Positions 34,250 to 44,184 of a DNA stretch of 64,000 bases are shown one piece after another. Origin of the DNA: Colwellia psychrerythraea. GTDB taxonomy: Bacteria; Pseudomonadota; Gammaproteobacteria; Enterobacterales; Alteromonadaceae. The stretch's first letter is position 1; every line of letters starts with the position of its first letter. The DNA lies in NCBI RefSeq assembly GCF_000764225.1, contig NZ_JQED01000056.1, positions 62,001-126,000 of the forward strand, in the 5' to 3' direction. The position numbers and the translations under genes were made by a program. Below the pieces are notes generated by a model. The model was not told the origin of the DNA, ran no database searches, and saw nothing but the letters and a program-made list of their open reading frames with translations.

Positions 34250-36046
34250 ATGATTAAAAGCACAGTCTCTTTTGCTTTAGCAAGGTTTGTTTTTATTAGC
34301 TGCGTCAGCTTAGCGGTGATTTTTACCAGTTTAGTGAGTACTCATATTGTTGAACTTATTAATACAGAGTATGAGAAAATTGCCAAAGGAGAGATTAATG
34401 CGTTAAATAACAGTTATCGTCTATTTCTTAATCATCATTTAATCTTACTGAAAGAACAATCTCAAGAGTCAATATTTGTACAAGGCATAATGCAGCCGAA
34501 AAGAAACATAGGGAAAATAAAAGACTATATGGCAGATCTAACATTATTAGGTCTCAAATATGATGAAACCTTACTTGATTTCGAAGGGACTACATTGCAC
34601 TCCACCGCAAAAATAAAAACTAATTACAAGGAATTCCCTTGGATTAAAGCGTTACTTAATGAAAAGCAGACGAGCTCTATTCAAGTTTTAGCTATTGAGG
34701 GAAAGTACTTTTGGTGTATTGCATTCCCCGTTATTTATAACAAGCGGGTTGAAGGTGTTTTATTAGCCAATATTCCTTTAGCAACAATCCTTGCCGGTCA
34801 ATTAGATGTCGGAGTTCTTGATGGTTTAATGATCGAAGTTATGAAGGGCAGTCAAAGCATTGCTAAGTTTGGTCAACAGGCCATTGGTAGTAAGCAAACA
34901 TTACATTGGCAAGATGCTGGAGTTAGCTTTAATTTTACTGTTGATGAAGCGTATAGGAATAAAGCGCTGTCTGACTTAGTTATTCAACTGGGCAGTTACA
35001 TTATTCTTGCAATAGTTCTAACGACGTTATTGGCCTATTTGTATGGTTATCGTTATTTTGTCAAACCTATTCTTGCCCTTTCCCAGTTAACTTCTAGCCT
35101 TGAAAAAGGTCATGAGCCAGATGCTTTACAAGGCGATTTAAGGTTTATGGAATTTGCTAATTTGTTTAGCCAGTTTAACCTCATGAGTGAAAAGGTCGCT
35201 CTGCGTGAACGTGCGTTAAAGAAAAGCTATGAAAAGCTGTCTAATATTAATGACGAATTGAAACAAAGTGAATCACAATTGGTTCAATCTGAAAAAATGG
35301 CGAGTATTGGTGTGCTGGCTGCGGGCGTTGCACATGAAATAAACAACCCTATTGGATTTATCAGAAGTAATTTAGAAGTACTTGAAGATTACTTTTCTGA
35401 TATTGAAAAATATTATCATGAATTCAACGACACACTTGCTAGCGAAGAACACAAAGAAAACCATAAGAAATTAGCTAAAAAATATGAGTTAGAGTTCCTG
35501 TTTGATGATACACCACCATTAATTAAAAGTAGTATCTCAGGAGTCGATCGAGTTTCGGAGATAGTCAAAAATCTAAAAACATTTGCTCGTATTGACCAAG
35601 TAGAAAAAGCACTTACTGATATAAGCGAAGGGCTAAGCGCTACTTTGAACATGGTTCATAACGAACTTAAATACAATTGTAAAGTGCATGTCGATTTACA
35701 AACCTTACCACGAGTACATGTATTTCCAGGTAAGTTAAATCAAGTGTTTATGAACTTATTGATCAATGCTGGGCAATCAATAACGGATAAAGGAGATATA
35801 TTTATTAGGACGTTTGTTGAGGGAAGTAATATAGTTATTGAAATAGAAGACACTGGAAGTGGTATAGATTCTGCGTATATAGGGCAAATATTTACCCCTT
35901 TTTATACCAGTAAACCTATTGGGCAAGGCACGGGATTAGGTTTGTCTATCAGCCATCAAATAATTGAACAACATAATGGTAAAATAACGGTGAAATCAGA
36001 GCTAGGTAAGGGGAGTTGTTTTTCTGTTTATATTCCAATTAGTTGA
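34250..36046 (+). CDS. Sensor histidine kinase paired with a binding protein
   Basis: Membrane kinase of 598 residues. TM1 at about 10-32, a periplasmic dCache-like region to 240 and TM2 at about 246-268 are followed by a HAMP-like and coiled-coil linker (275-348). The HisKA domain has H362 in GVLAAGVAHEINNPIGFIRS, the AHEINNP type shared with NtrB/AtoS-like kinases. The HATPase has NLLINAGQSI, DTGSGIDS and GTGLGLSISHQII. No response regulator gene adjoins it; candidates in the window are the receivers at 53,392 and 58,220, but any pairing is speculative. Confidence 0.87.
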   Translation: MIKSTVSFALARFVFISCVSLAVIFTSLVSTHIVELINTEYEKIAKGEINALNNSYRLFLNHHLILLKEQSQESIFVQGIMQPKRNIGKIKDYMADLTLLGLKYDETLLDFEGTTLHSTAKIKTNYKEFPWIKALLNEKQTSSIQVLAIEGKYFWCIAFPVIYNKRVEGVLLANIPLATILAGQLDVGVLDGLMIEVMKGSQSIAKFGQQAIGSKQTLHWQDAGVSFNFTVDEAYRNKALSDLVIQLGSYIILAIVLTTLLAYLYGYRYFVKPILALSQLTSSLEKGHEPDALQGDLRFMEFANLFSQFNLMSEKVALRERALKKSYEKLSNINDELKQSESQLVQSEKMASIGVLAAGVAHEINNPIGFIRSNLEVLEDYFSDIEKYYHEFNDTLASEEHKENHKKLAKKYELEFLFDDTPPLIKSSISGVDRVSEIVKNLKTFARIDQVEKALTDISEGLSATLNMVHNELKYNCKVHVDLQTLPRVHVFPGKLNQVFMNLLINAGQSITDKGDIFIRTFVEGSNIVIEIEDTGSGIDSAYIGQIFTPFYTSKPIGQGTGLGLSISHQIIEQHNGKITVKSELGKGSCFSVYIPIS

Positions 36047-36166
36047 GCCAAGGCACTCATTGCCACCTTTATCAGATTTAATGATAAATCTTAACTTAAT
36101 AATAGTGGCAACGGTAATAGAGTTAACAGCTGAGATTGAGCTGTGATTTCAACCAGTCATTGCAAC

Positions 36167-36199
36167 ACACGCTATTCTTAGTTATAAAGAATAGCGTGT
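36167..36199. terminator. Hairpin between convergent genes
   Basis: ACACGCTATTCTT / AAGAATAGCGTGT, 13 perfect pairs with a 7-nt loop; no T-tract on the plus side. Confidence 0.55.
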
Positions 36200-36274
36200 T
36201 AAAATGGTTCACCGAAATAAAAGATAAATAATGGCAGAGTATGAAACCTAAAGATTGACTTCATACTTTAGACT

Positions 36275-36718
36275 TTAGGAGAACTGACGTATATTTTTCC
36301 TATACTCCACCTGCTCGCTCTTATTGTCAATTTGCTCCAGTAGTTGCTCTAAAACGCAGCGGCGCTGTACCAGACCGACCACTTTGCCTTCCTCAACTAC
36401 CGGCAGTACTCGGCGATTGTTATGTAAGAATTTCTCCGCAACATCGACCAAGTTGGTATTGGTGCCGATCGATTCGACTTCGGTTGTCATTCGGTCGCGA
36501 ACTAACTCGCCGATGGTAGAGTAGTAGCCTCCCATCAGCGCGCCTCGCATACAATCAGCTTCTGACAGGAAGCCGATTAGCTTGTTGTCGGCATCAACCA
36601 CAGGTGCACCGGACATGCTGGCGGTTAGCAGCTGGCGCAGGGCTACGATTACCCCGCTATCGGGGCGAAATGATAATGGTGAACGGTCCATGATGGTTTC
36701 AGCGGTAATGGTCTGCAT
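36275..36718 (-). CDS. Two-CBS-domain protein
   Basis: Protein of 147 residues made of one Bateman module: two CBS repeats (AETIMDRSPLSFRPDS ... IGFLSEADCMRG and VRDRMTTEVESI ... VVGLVQRRCVLEQLL). Such modules bind adenine nucleotides and regulate partners; no partner is adjacent. ATG 36718 has AGGAG 6 nt upstream and gives the usual start; a longer frame to 36805 has no such site. Its codons are clearly more GC-rich than the surrounding genes, so it may be acquired. Confidence 0.85.
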   Translation of the reverse strand: MQTITAETIMDRSPLSFRPDSGVIVALRQLLTASMSGAPVVDADNKLIGFLSEADCMRGALMGGYYSTIGELVRDRMTTEVESIGTNTNLVDVAEKFLHNNRRVLPVVEEGKVVGLVQRRCVLEQLLEQIDNKSEQVEYRKNIRQFS

Positions 36719-37232
36719 GTTAGGCTCCTGAAGCGGTGGGTCGCTGGTAAGTGTATTGTTGATTGTTATTTGTTGTCGAATGTTAGAGAGCAACAGACGT
36801 GCCACCTAGTGCACATGATTAATTAACTGTTTTATTACAATTGGTTAGTGTTTTATGCGACAAAAAGAAAACCATTTTCTGCTAATGTATAACTGTAACT
36901 GGCTTGAAGGGGGAGCTTTTTTGCACCGAAATGGTGCGATCCGCCGAAGCGTACATGCGTGGAGTAAGAAAAATCAGTTGACCTAAAGATAAGCTATGCT
37001 CAAATACAGGGTCATGACACTTTAAAGTCATGGCAAAGCAATTGCGTGAACGAGCGCTGTCAGGAGATTGTTAACTCAATGTACTTGCTCTGCTGTGTCC
37101 GCTCAAGCTCAAAGTTAACTTCAATTTTTTAAAAGATACTGTCGTGCCTAAACGTAATAATTCTAGTTTCCGAGTTTATTTAACGGCTTCCAACGTTAAT
37201 TAGAATCCACAGCCTATGTAAATTAAATGTAT
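36719..37232. other. Intergenic, with short repeat and hairpin
   Basis: No gene seen in 514 bases. GCACC-GAAAT-GGTGC hairpin at 36922-36936 and the 17-bp word ATCAGTTGACCTAAAGA (36973-36989) shared with 7677-7693. Confidence 0.4.
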
Positions 37233-39029
37233 TCATTCGACTGTCACCGATTTTGCTAAGTTTCTGGGTTGATCAATATTTTTCCCTAGTATTTGAGCCG
37301 AATATAAGGCAAGTAATTGCATGGGCACAACGCTGACTATAGGGAGTATGGATTCAGGTATTTCTGCTACTTCAAAGAATTCATCTTCTTGTATGTTGAT
37401 GTAGTCTCTAATACTGCTATCGCCGATGATAAATAGTGGCGCATTGCGGGCTTGTACCTCTTGAATGTTTGAAAGCAACTTGTCTGTCAGGCTATTTTTA
37501 GGTGCAAGTACCACAACAGGCATCTGTTTATCTAGTAAAGCTATCGGTCCATGTTTCAATTCACCTGCGGCATAAGCTTCGGCGTGAATATAACTAATTT
37601 CTTTTAATTTTAATGCGCCTTCTTGTGCAATAGCGGTCAGCGCACCACGACCAATAAACAGGATGTTTGAATAATCTGATAATTTTTTAGCCACTACTTT
37701 CATCTCATTGCAGCGCTGTAAAACCTTTTCGATGATTTGAGGTAATTGCATGAAATTTACCTCTAGCTGCTTTACTTCATCCCGTTCTATAAATGCTCTT
37801 TGTTTTGCTGCTTCAATAGCCAAGTTATAAAACACTGCTAATTGACAGGTAAATGCTTTAGTAGAAGCGACTCCTATCTCTGGTCCAGCATAAATCTCAA
37901 AGGTGAATTTTGCCTCTCGCGCTATAGTACTATTGGCCACATTAACTAATGCAAGTGTTTGAGAATTTTTACTTTTTGCATACCTTAATGCTGCTAGAGT
38001 ATCAGCCGTTTCTCCCGACTGAGAGACAAAAAGGGTTAATTCATTATCGATAATAATAGGTGAGCGATAGCGATATTCTGAAGCTATATCTATTTCTACT
38101 AAAATATTGGCGTATTTTTCAAACCAAAATTTTGCTACAGAAGCTGCATAATAGGAGGTACCACAAGCAATAATGGTTATTTTATTTAACGTTTTAAAAT
38201 TAAGTGTTGAGTATTTTTCGGCGTGATTATTAAGCGATATTCGTTTAAGCAAATCTACTTGTTCAAAAATTTCTTTTTCCATGTATGAGCCGTGTTGTCC
38301 TTTTGATATTACTTTGGCGCTATGATTGTTACTAATGTAGTGAATCTTCTGGCCGACAGAGCTACTACATCGTTTTATTTCATGCGTATTTAGTTTTATT
38401 AACTCCTTATCTTTGGGGTAGTAAATTTTGGAGCAATCAGTGCTCAAAGCCATGGCATCTGACGCGATATAGGCACTATTATGACCTACTGCTATCACTA
38501 ATGGACTGTCTTGCTTAATTGCGTAGATATTACTACTTGAGCCATTAATTAACACGCCTAGGGCGTAACTACCCTTTAATTGTGCAATAGTTTTTTCTAT
38601 AGCCTCTTCTTGAGACATTTGTTGGCCAAGGTAGTGATTGATTAAATGCGGCACAACTTCACTGTCAGTAGAACTATTAAAGTGATGACCCCATTGAAGT
38701 AATTGTTGTTTAAGTGGTAGGTAGTTTTCGATAATACCATTATGTACAACTGAGACTTGACCACATTGATGAGGATGAGCGTTAGTGACATTAGCTCTGC
38801 CATGTGTTGCCCAACGGGTATGCCCGATACAGCAGTCACCCATTGGAGGTTGGAGTGATAACCTTTGCTTTAAATTATTAAGCTTCCCTTGGGCTTTGAA
38901 TGTTTGGATTTGATTATTCGATAAAATTGAAATACCTGAGGAGTCATACCCTCTATACTCTAATCTAGCTAAGCCTTCTATTACTGGTTCTATTGCTGAT
39001 TTTGCGACTGCTCCAATAATTCCACACAT
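37233..39029 (-). CDS. glmS: Glutamine-fructose-6-phosphate aminotransferase (GlmS)
   Basis: Makes glucosamine-6-phosphate, the first step to UDP-GlcNAc. 598 residues: N-terminal glutaminase with Cys2 (MCGIIGAVAKSAI) and LEYRGYDSSGI; two SIS domains with IACGTSYYAASVAKFW and SQSGETADTLAALRYAK; C-terminal end LAKSVTVE. Good ribosome site AAGGAA. It sits at the edge of the polysaccharide region, so it may be an extra, cluster-linked copy that feeds amino-sugar precursors; whether another glmS exists elsewhere cannot be seen here. Confidence 0.93.
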   Translation of the reverse strand: MCGIIGAVAKSAIEPVIEGLARLEYRGYDSSGISILSNNQIQTFKAQGKLNNLKQRLSLQPPMGDCCIGHTRWATHGRANVTNAHPHQCGQVSVVHNGIIENYLPLKQQLLQWGHHFNSSTDSEVVPHLINHYLGQQMSQEEAIEKTIAQLKGSYALGVLINGSSSNIYAIKQDSPLVIAVGHNSAYIASDAMALSTDCSKIYYPKDKELIKLNTHEIKRCSSSVGQKIHYISNNHSAKVISKGQHGSYMEKEIFEQVDLLKRISLNNHAEKYSTLNFKTLNKITIIACGTSYYAASVAKFWFEKYANILVEIDIASEYRYRSPIIIDNELTLFVSQSGETADTLAALRYAKSKNSQTLALVNVANSTIAREAKFTFEIYAGPEIGVASTKAFTCQLAVFYNLAIEAAKQRAFIERDEVKQLEVNFMQLPQIIEKVLQRCNEMKVVAKKLSDYSNILFIGRGALTAIAQEGALKLKEISYIHAEAYAAGELKHGPIALLDKQMPVVVLAPKNSLTDKLLSNIQEVQARNAPLFIIGDSSIRDYINIQEDEFFEVAEIPESILPIVSVVPMQLLALYSAQILGKNIDQPRNLAKSVTVE

Positions 39030-39169
39030 AACAAGTTCCTTTTAATATTAATTTCTATTTATGTATAAGGGGTATCTCTGCAGTTATCAGGCCAAATAAT
39101 ATATCTAATTATAATCAATGCGTTGTGTATTTACTTCACGATAAAATTGCATTTTACAAAAGTGTTTAT

Positions 39170-40270
39170 CTATTTGGGAATGCATTTAATAATGTGAGAG
39201 TAGCAATATAAGTTGCAATATTGTTGTGCTGACAGTTTAGCTTGTTGAGAAATTTTTAATAATAGAGTGGGATCATCGACTAACCGAGTTAAGGCTTGAA
39301 TTAAACTTTCTATATTATTTGGCGTATATTTTACACAGTCGTATCCATCAGTGAGGTGTTGATCCCAATAGGCACTATCAGTGGGGATTACGATAGCTAG
39401 TCCAGCTGCCATTGATTCTAAAATAGATAGCCCAAAAGCTTCATTTTTAGAAGTAGAGATGAATATTGATGAGTTAGCATGAAAGTCTTTTAATTTTTTA
39501 GCTTTTAAATACCAGCGGATTTTTTTAACTGTATCAAAGGTCTCTATATTTAAATAAGTTTTACTTTTTGGCTCAATATAACAAAGATTTGAAAAGTATT
39601 TATCCGTATTTTCATGGGGATTATTTAGTTTGGCCAGTGCATTGATAAAAAATTCAATACGTTTCCATCTTAATAAAGAGGCGGTCCATAGAAAACTAAT
39701 TTGATTATTACTCTCTTGTCGTTTATTTGTTGGACTATTTAGATCATTTACAAAAGGTATATCGTTTTTCTTTATCAAATCGTTATCGCTATAGTTATGC
39801 TGCAATTTTAATACGGGCAAAATGGGGTGGTAAGTTGATGGTAAATAAAACACCTGACTTGCCCGCTTTAGACCAAAATTTTCAACCCTAGAGTTTGCAG
39901 TATTACATTGAATTAGTTGTATGATTTCTATGTGGACCAGTTCACTTAGTAGGTAAAGTGAGAAATCAATACTCGGCCCAGAAAAACCAATGATTTTTCT
40001 GAATCTTTGTAATTTCATCATATTTGAGATCAGTGAAAATAAATAGATAATATGTTTGATAAAGTAAAATATGCCGCTTGTTTTATTTTGTAGAAAGTGA
40101 GGAGAAAATAACTTCACTAGGTGAACATTGCTATTGCACCATGACTCTTCATCATTTGAAATAACCCATACATCAATGCTGCTGGGTAGTTCAGCGACTA
40201 TTGTTTTCATTACTGTTTTAGACAAATCCTTATGTGGTACAGGATCATAAATTAACACCCGTTTAATCAT
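39170..40270 (-). CDS. GT4-type glycosyltransferase
   Basis: Cytoplasmic glycosyltransferase of 366 residues with a GT-B fold. The C-terminal donor-binding part is clear: FISTSKNEAFGLSILESMAAG has the E-x7-E pattern of the GT4 family, followed by GYDCVKYTPNNIESLIQAL. Start ATG 40270 (MIKRVLIYDPVP) follows GGGGAAAAG; the frame extends ten residues further but without support. Sugar donor and acceptor unknown. Lies upstream of glmS on the same strand, 140 bp apart. Confidence 0.82.
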   Translation of the reverse strand: MIKRVLIYDPVPHKDLSKTVMKTIVAELPSSIDVWVISNDEESWCNSNVHLVKLFSPHFLQNKTSGIFYFIKHIIYLFSLISNMMKLQRFRKIIGFSGPSIDFSLYLLSELVHIEIIQLIQCNTANSRVENFGLKRASQVFYLPSTYHPILPVLKLQHNYSDNDLIKKNDIPFVNDLNSPTNKRQESNNQISFLWTASLLRWKRIEFFINALAKLNNPHENTDKYFSNLCYIEPKSKTYLNIETFDTVKKIRWYLKAKKLKDFHANSSIFISTSKNEAFGLSILESMAAGLAIVIPTDSAYWDQHLTDGYDCVKYTPNNIESLIQALTRLVDDPTLLLKISQQAKLSAQQYCNLYCYSHIIKCIPK

Positions 40271-40843
40271 GACTTTTCCCCATGAAAATCTCAACGCCAA
40301 GTGTTTCTCGCTTTACTAATAAAAGCATTATTTTTATTTTAGCCTGTAAATCTTTAGTTTGCTTAAATTTTTGACTGATATTACGGTGCTATAAACTCTG
40401 ATAAGCAAGTTCAAGTACAAACAAACATTGCTTTAAATACAATTTATATTGATATGTTTTTGTACATTTTCAGTGATATTACTTCATAAATTAAGCTATT
40501 TAACCTGAACTCGGCTTAACAAATGTTTATCTAGCAGCTATTTTTCCTAACTTCTGCGTTAAATTTACTTGCAATAGACCAGCTATTGACGCGAAATTTA
40601 CCTTGAATTAAGAAAAACTATCAAGCCAGAAAGTCAACGGAATGGTTTGTGTAGATGTTTCAATGGATTAAATATCTCTTACACAGAGTTTAGGTTATTT
40701 AATGATAGGCCTGATTTCGTATAGCAGAACATCAGAATTCTTAGCTAGGATTAACAATGCTTTCCCTAGCAATGCCTGGTTTTACTATTGCTTTTTGTAT
40801 TGCTGTGTCACTATTATGCAGAGTCCTTAGACTAATCCTAAAA
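40271..40843. other. Intergenic with a long imperfect palindrome
   Basis: No gene seen. The palindrome at 40541-40618 is listed separately. Confidence 0.5.
40541..40618. repeat. Long imperfect palindrome (REP/MITE-like)
   Basis: Two arms of about 35 bp, centred on CAATAG-ACCAG-CTATTG, with AAATTTAC words and TTTTTC(C/T)TAA / TTAAGAAAAA ends. Would form a long interrupted hairpin; resembles dispersed palindromic repeats. Confidence 0.5.
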
Positions 40844-41482
40844 CTATTGGCGTTTAAGTGCAGCGTCAAAATTAGATAGCGTTGCAACATCACCGGCAAT
40901 CAAGCTATCGATATGGATGTTGCCAATTCTAACTCTTACCAGCCTTAATGTAGCAAAGCCGACAGCAGCAGTCATTTTTCTTATTTGACGATTCTTTCCT
41001 TCACCGAGCGTTATGGAAATCCAGCTAGTAGGGCCATGTCTCGGATCGCGGATTTTACGACCACGAGTTGGGAGTTTCGGCTCACAGTCTAGCTTGAACG
41101 CTTGACAAGGTAGGGTTAGATATTTAGTGCCATTAATGCCGATCTCAACACCATTTTGCAGCTGTGATATTGCATCTACCGTGATCGTCCCATCAACTTG
41201 CACGTAGTACTCTTTTTCTATCCCTTTGTTTCTAATCTGATAGCTCATCATACCGTCAGTAGTGAGTAACAATAACCCTTCAGAGTCGTGATCTAATCGC
41301 CCAATTGCCATGGTTTTATCGGGGAAGTTAAATAGCTCGCCAAGTAGATGTTTTTTCTTGCGTGATTCGGGTACAAACTGACTTAAAAAACCATAGGGCT
41401 TAAATATTTTGAAGTGCTGGTGATTTTGGTTAGTCTCAGCGAGTTCTGCTAAGTTAGTTTGGTTAGTGTTTGGTATTAACAT
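40844..41482 (-). CDS. rluE: RluE-like 23S rRNA pseudouridine synthase
   Basis: RsuA/RluB/E/F-family synthase of 212 residues, lacking the S4 domain, as RluE does. It has the catalytic stretch AIGRLDHDSEGLLLLTTDG (Asp nucleophile in RLDHDS), KEYYVQVDG and GKNRQIRKMTAAVG. E. coli RluE makes pseudouridine 2457. The N-terminal 22 residues are an unconserved leader, so a later start is possible. Confidence 0.88.
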   Translation of the reverse strand: MLIPNTNQTNLAELAETNQNHQHFKIFKPYGFLSQFVPESRKKKHLLGELFNFPDKTMAIGRLDHDSEGLLLLTTDGMMSYQIRNKGIEKEYYVQVDGTITVDAISQLQNGVEIGINGTKYLTLPCQAFKLDCEPKLPTRGRKIRDPRHGPTSWISITLGEGKNRQIRKMTAAVGFATLRLVRVRIGNIHIDSLIAGDVATLSNFDAALKRQ

Positions 41483-41608
41483 GGCTTTTATCGTCTAGTC
41501 TATGTGGTCTCGCATTATACGGTTGTCTGAGTTAGATGCACTGTATCTGCTAAATGTGATGCTAAGGGGATAACGATAACGAATAACTTCACTTATATAA
41601 AAAGAGTT

Positions 41609-43102
41609 TTATTCATCCACTCTTTGTAGACAACGTCCTCTAGGCTCATCGCCTTCATGAAGTACAATGTCAGAATGAAGAAATTCTGCCGCCTCAGCTG
41701 AACCTTTAACTTTGGAAGCACTGCGTGCTAACATTTCTGATTCAAACTTAGTTAATACACTTTCTCTTATCCCTGTTTCTCTCCATTGTGATAAAGGTCT
41801 ACATTCTTTTGATATGCTACGAGCCAACGCAAGTGCATCTAATAAAGCTTGATTGGCACCTTGACCTTTAAAAGGGCTCATGGGGTGAGCAGCATCGCCA
41901 ATCAAGGTCACTTGCGCTGCTTTTTCTAATAATTCAGCTTCGAGTAGGGCTCGATCGTACACTGGATAGCCTGACACTTGAGCTTCTAACGTTGCCGATA
42001 AAATCTGAGGAATGGGATCGTGCCACTGACATCTACGATAAGCTTCCTCTTTGAGAGCTCGAGGTCCTAGGGCACTTAATGCCTTAGCTTCCTCTTCAGG
42101 CATGGGAAAGCTGAGCTGCCACATTACCGAGTCTGATGTATAAGGCATCATGTATATTCGCTCATGGCCATTGGCGGTTTGAAATACGGTAGCTGAGTCC
42201 AACAAGGAGTTTTCAAGTCCATTGAGAGCAGCCAAAGGACAAATACCTAAGATAACGATACAACCCAGGTATTGTAAGGGGCTTGCCTCTTCACCTATTA
42301 ATAAATTCCTGACTGAACTACGAATACCATCAGCTCCCACGACAAGGTCCGCCTTGACGCTTTTTATTGCTTCTTTTCCGTCAACCTGAAAACTCAGATC
42401 AACAGTTCCCCCCTCGCTTTCTTTATAATCGACTAACTGGTGTCCCCACTGTATCTCATCGTGACCACCGAGTTGTTCAAGCAAAGCTAAGCGTAATGAC
42501 TGCCGTGCAATATGAATGTTTCTGCGTTTGACCGAGGATTTTATATCACTAGGGAGCCATTTTCTGATGCCCCATTCTCCAATTGCTATACCTTCGGTGG
42601 TATGAACAACATGTCTTGTTGAAATCAGTCCATCTTTTAAAGAAAAAATACCTAAGCTTTCGATCGCCTTGCTGGCTTGTTGCAAGGTGAGTCCATAACC
42701 TTGAGAGCGAGCATCGAAGCTACTATCGCGTTCATAGAGGGTATAAGGGATACCACGGTGCGAACATGCTACCGCTAAAGCTACTCCGCCTATGCCTCCA
42801 CCAATAATCGCTACGTGTGGGTATTGTTCAGTATTCGTTTTAGCCTTGCTAACAGAGCGAGTTAAGCCTGAACCACTACAGTGCACACAGTCATATAGGT
42901 GTCCCTTAGGGCGAATAGGTGCTATTCCTTCGGTATTTGTTTTTTCAAATTGCGCTAAGTCCCGTTGGTAACGTAATCTTACTTTCTTACGAAGGCGCAT
43001 GTTTTTTTTGCCGCGTCCTTGACACTCCTGACAAGTAGTCCAGTGAATAGCTTCATTTTTCAACTTTTCTACTTCCTCTTTAAAAAATAAATTGTTAACC
43101 AA
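41609..43102 (-). CDS. FAD-dependent monooxygenase with N-terminal DnaJ-like zinc motifs
   Basis: Flavoprotein of 497 residues. Residues 23-85 carry two CxxCxGxG motifs (CQECQGRGKK and CVHCSGSGL) separated by a basic stretch, like half a DnaJ zinc finger. From about 95 on it is a PHBH-type FAD monooxygenase: VAIIGGGIGGVALAVACSHRG for ADP binding, VVGADGIRSSVRNLL, and LIGDAAHPMSPFKGQGANQA. The substrate is not evident. The fusion is unusual among hydroxylases I know. Standalone gene between rluE and the polysaccharide locus. Confidence 0.85.
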   Translation of the reverse strand: MVNNLFFKEEVEKLKNEAIHWTTCQECQGRGKKNMRLRKKVRLRYQRDLAQFEKTNTEGIAPIRPKGHLYDCVHCSGSGLTRSVSKAKTNTEQYPHVAIIGGGIGGVALAVACSHRGIPYTLYERDSSFDARSQGYGLTLQQASKAIESLGIFSLKDGLISTRHVVHTTEGIAIGEWGIRKWLPSDIKSSVKRRNIHIARQSLRLALLEQLGGHDEIQWGHQLVDYKESEGGTVDLSFQVDGKEAIKSVKADLVVGADGIRSSVRNLLIGEEASPLQYLGCIVILGICPLAALNGLENSLLDSATVFQTANGHERIYMMPYTSDSVMWQLSFPMPEEEAKALSALGPRALKEEAYRRCQWHDPIPQILSATLEAQVSGYPVYDRALLEAELLEKAAQVTLIGDAAHPMSPFKGQGANQALLDALALARSISKECRPLSQWRETGIRESVLTKFESEMLARSASKVKGSAEAAEFLHSDIVLHEGDEPRGRCLQRVDE

Positions 43103-43239
43103 TACCCAATAAAGTGCATATTAACCAAAACAGTGACAGCTAGGTTAATAGTAATGTTATGACTATGGCGCTTATTATCCCGTAAAATCATAACTAGGGT
43201 TTGATCCAACATATAAAAGAGCTCATTGAGTTCTTAAAA

Positions 43240-44184
43240 TTATAATTGCTTGTAATGAATGGCATTTGTTAACCATTGAGTGGTTTGTTGTATCCATGAA
43301 AGACCATAAAGGCCAACTAAATGTTTTGGCTTTAATTTGCAACGAGGATCTGACAACAAGGTTCTTGCTTTAGCAAAGTTCCCATTACCAATATTGAGTT
43401 TTGCTAGGTGGCATAAATGCGCAGCGCTATATTTTAGCATATCCCTAGCACTCTTTCCTCTGCTATCTTTTCTGGCTTCTTTGGTTATACGAATGCTGAA
43501 ACCACATTCCCTTGTAGGGACATTCATTTTACTGGCTTGGTTTTGTGCATCTTTATGATAAAGAGAGTGAATGTTTGGTGAATAGGCAATAGGTGTGCTT
43601 AAAGCAACACGACAAAATAAGTCTTGATCTTCCCCAATAGGTTCATTAAGTGGGAAACCACCAATGGACATAAAGAATGAACGCTGAATGACCATAGAGG
43701 ACATGGTAAAAGGTAAGTCTCCTTGAGAAGCGACGTTAAAATAGTCATCTAATATCACACCTTCAGGGTTAGTACTCTCTAGCTTAATTTTAGCATCACA
43801 ATAGTTACCTTGAGATTCGACTATTTGATAGCGAGTAGCAAAAAATTTTGCTTGTGGGAATTTAATAATTAAGCGAGCAACTTCGTCTAAAAATAAAGGT
43901 AACCATTGGTCATCTGCATCTAAAAAGGCAACATATTCATGGCTGGCCAAGGCTACACCCTTATTGCGAGCTGCCGATACCCCTTGGTTTTTTTGATGAA
44001 CCAGAGTTACATTCTTTATGTTCGCTTCTTTGACAAGGGCAGGACCTTCATCTGTAGAGCCATCGTCAATCACAATGATTTCTGCTGCAGGATACTTCTG
44101 CCACTCGACACTTTGCAGCGTTCTTAGAATATGTTCTGCTTTATTAAATAGTGGAATAATTACGGTAAAATTTAAGTTGTTCAT
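43240..44184 (-). CDS. GT2-family glycosyltransferase
   Basis: Inverting GT-A enzyme of 314 residues: FTVIIPLFNKAEHILRTLQS, IVIDDGSTDEGPALV, and the metal-binding DADDQW (VAFLDADDQW) are all typical. No membrane segments. The start overlaps the end of the upstream pyruvyl transferase gene by 41 bp, an unusually long overlap, but the N-terminus fits the family so the start is kept. Last gene of the minus-strand polysaccharide operon. Confidence 0.88.
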   Translation of the reverse strand: MNNLNFTVIIPLFNKAEHILRTLQSVEWQKYPAAEIIVIDDGSTDEGPALVKEANIKNVTLVHQKNQGVSAARNKGVALASHEYVAFLDADDQWLPLFLDEVARLIIKFPQAKFFATRYQIVESQGNYCDAKIKLESTNPEGVILDDYFNVASQGDLPFTMSSMVIQRSFFMSIGGFPLNEPIGEDQDLFCRVALSTPIAYSPNIHSLYHKDAQNQASKMNVPTRECGFSIRITKEARKDSRGKSARDMLKYSAAHLCHLAKLNIGNGNFAKARTLLSDPRCKLKPKHLVGLYGLSWIQQTTQWLTNAIHYKQL

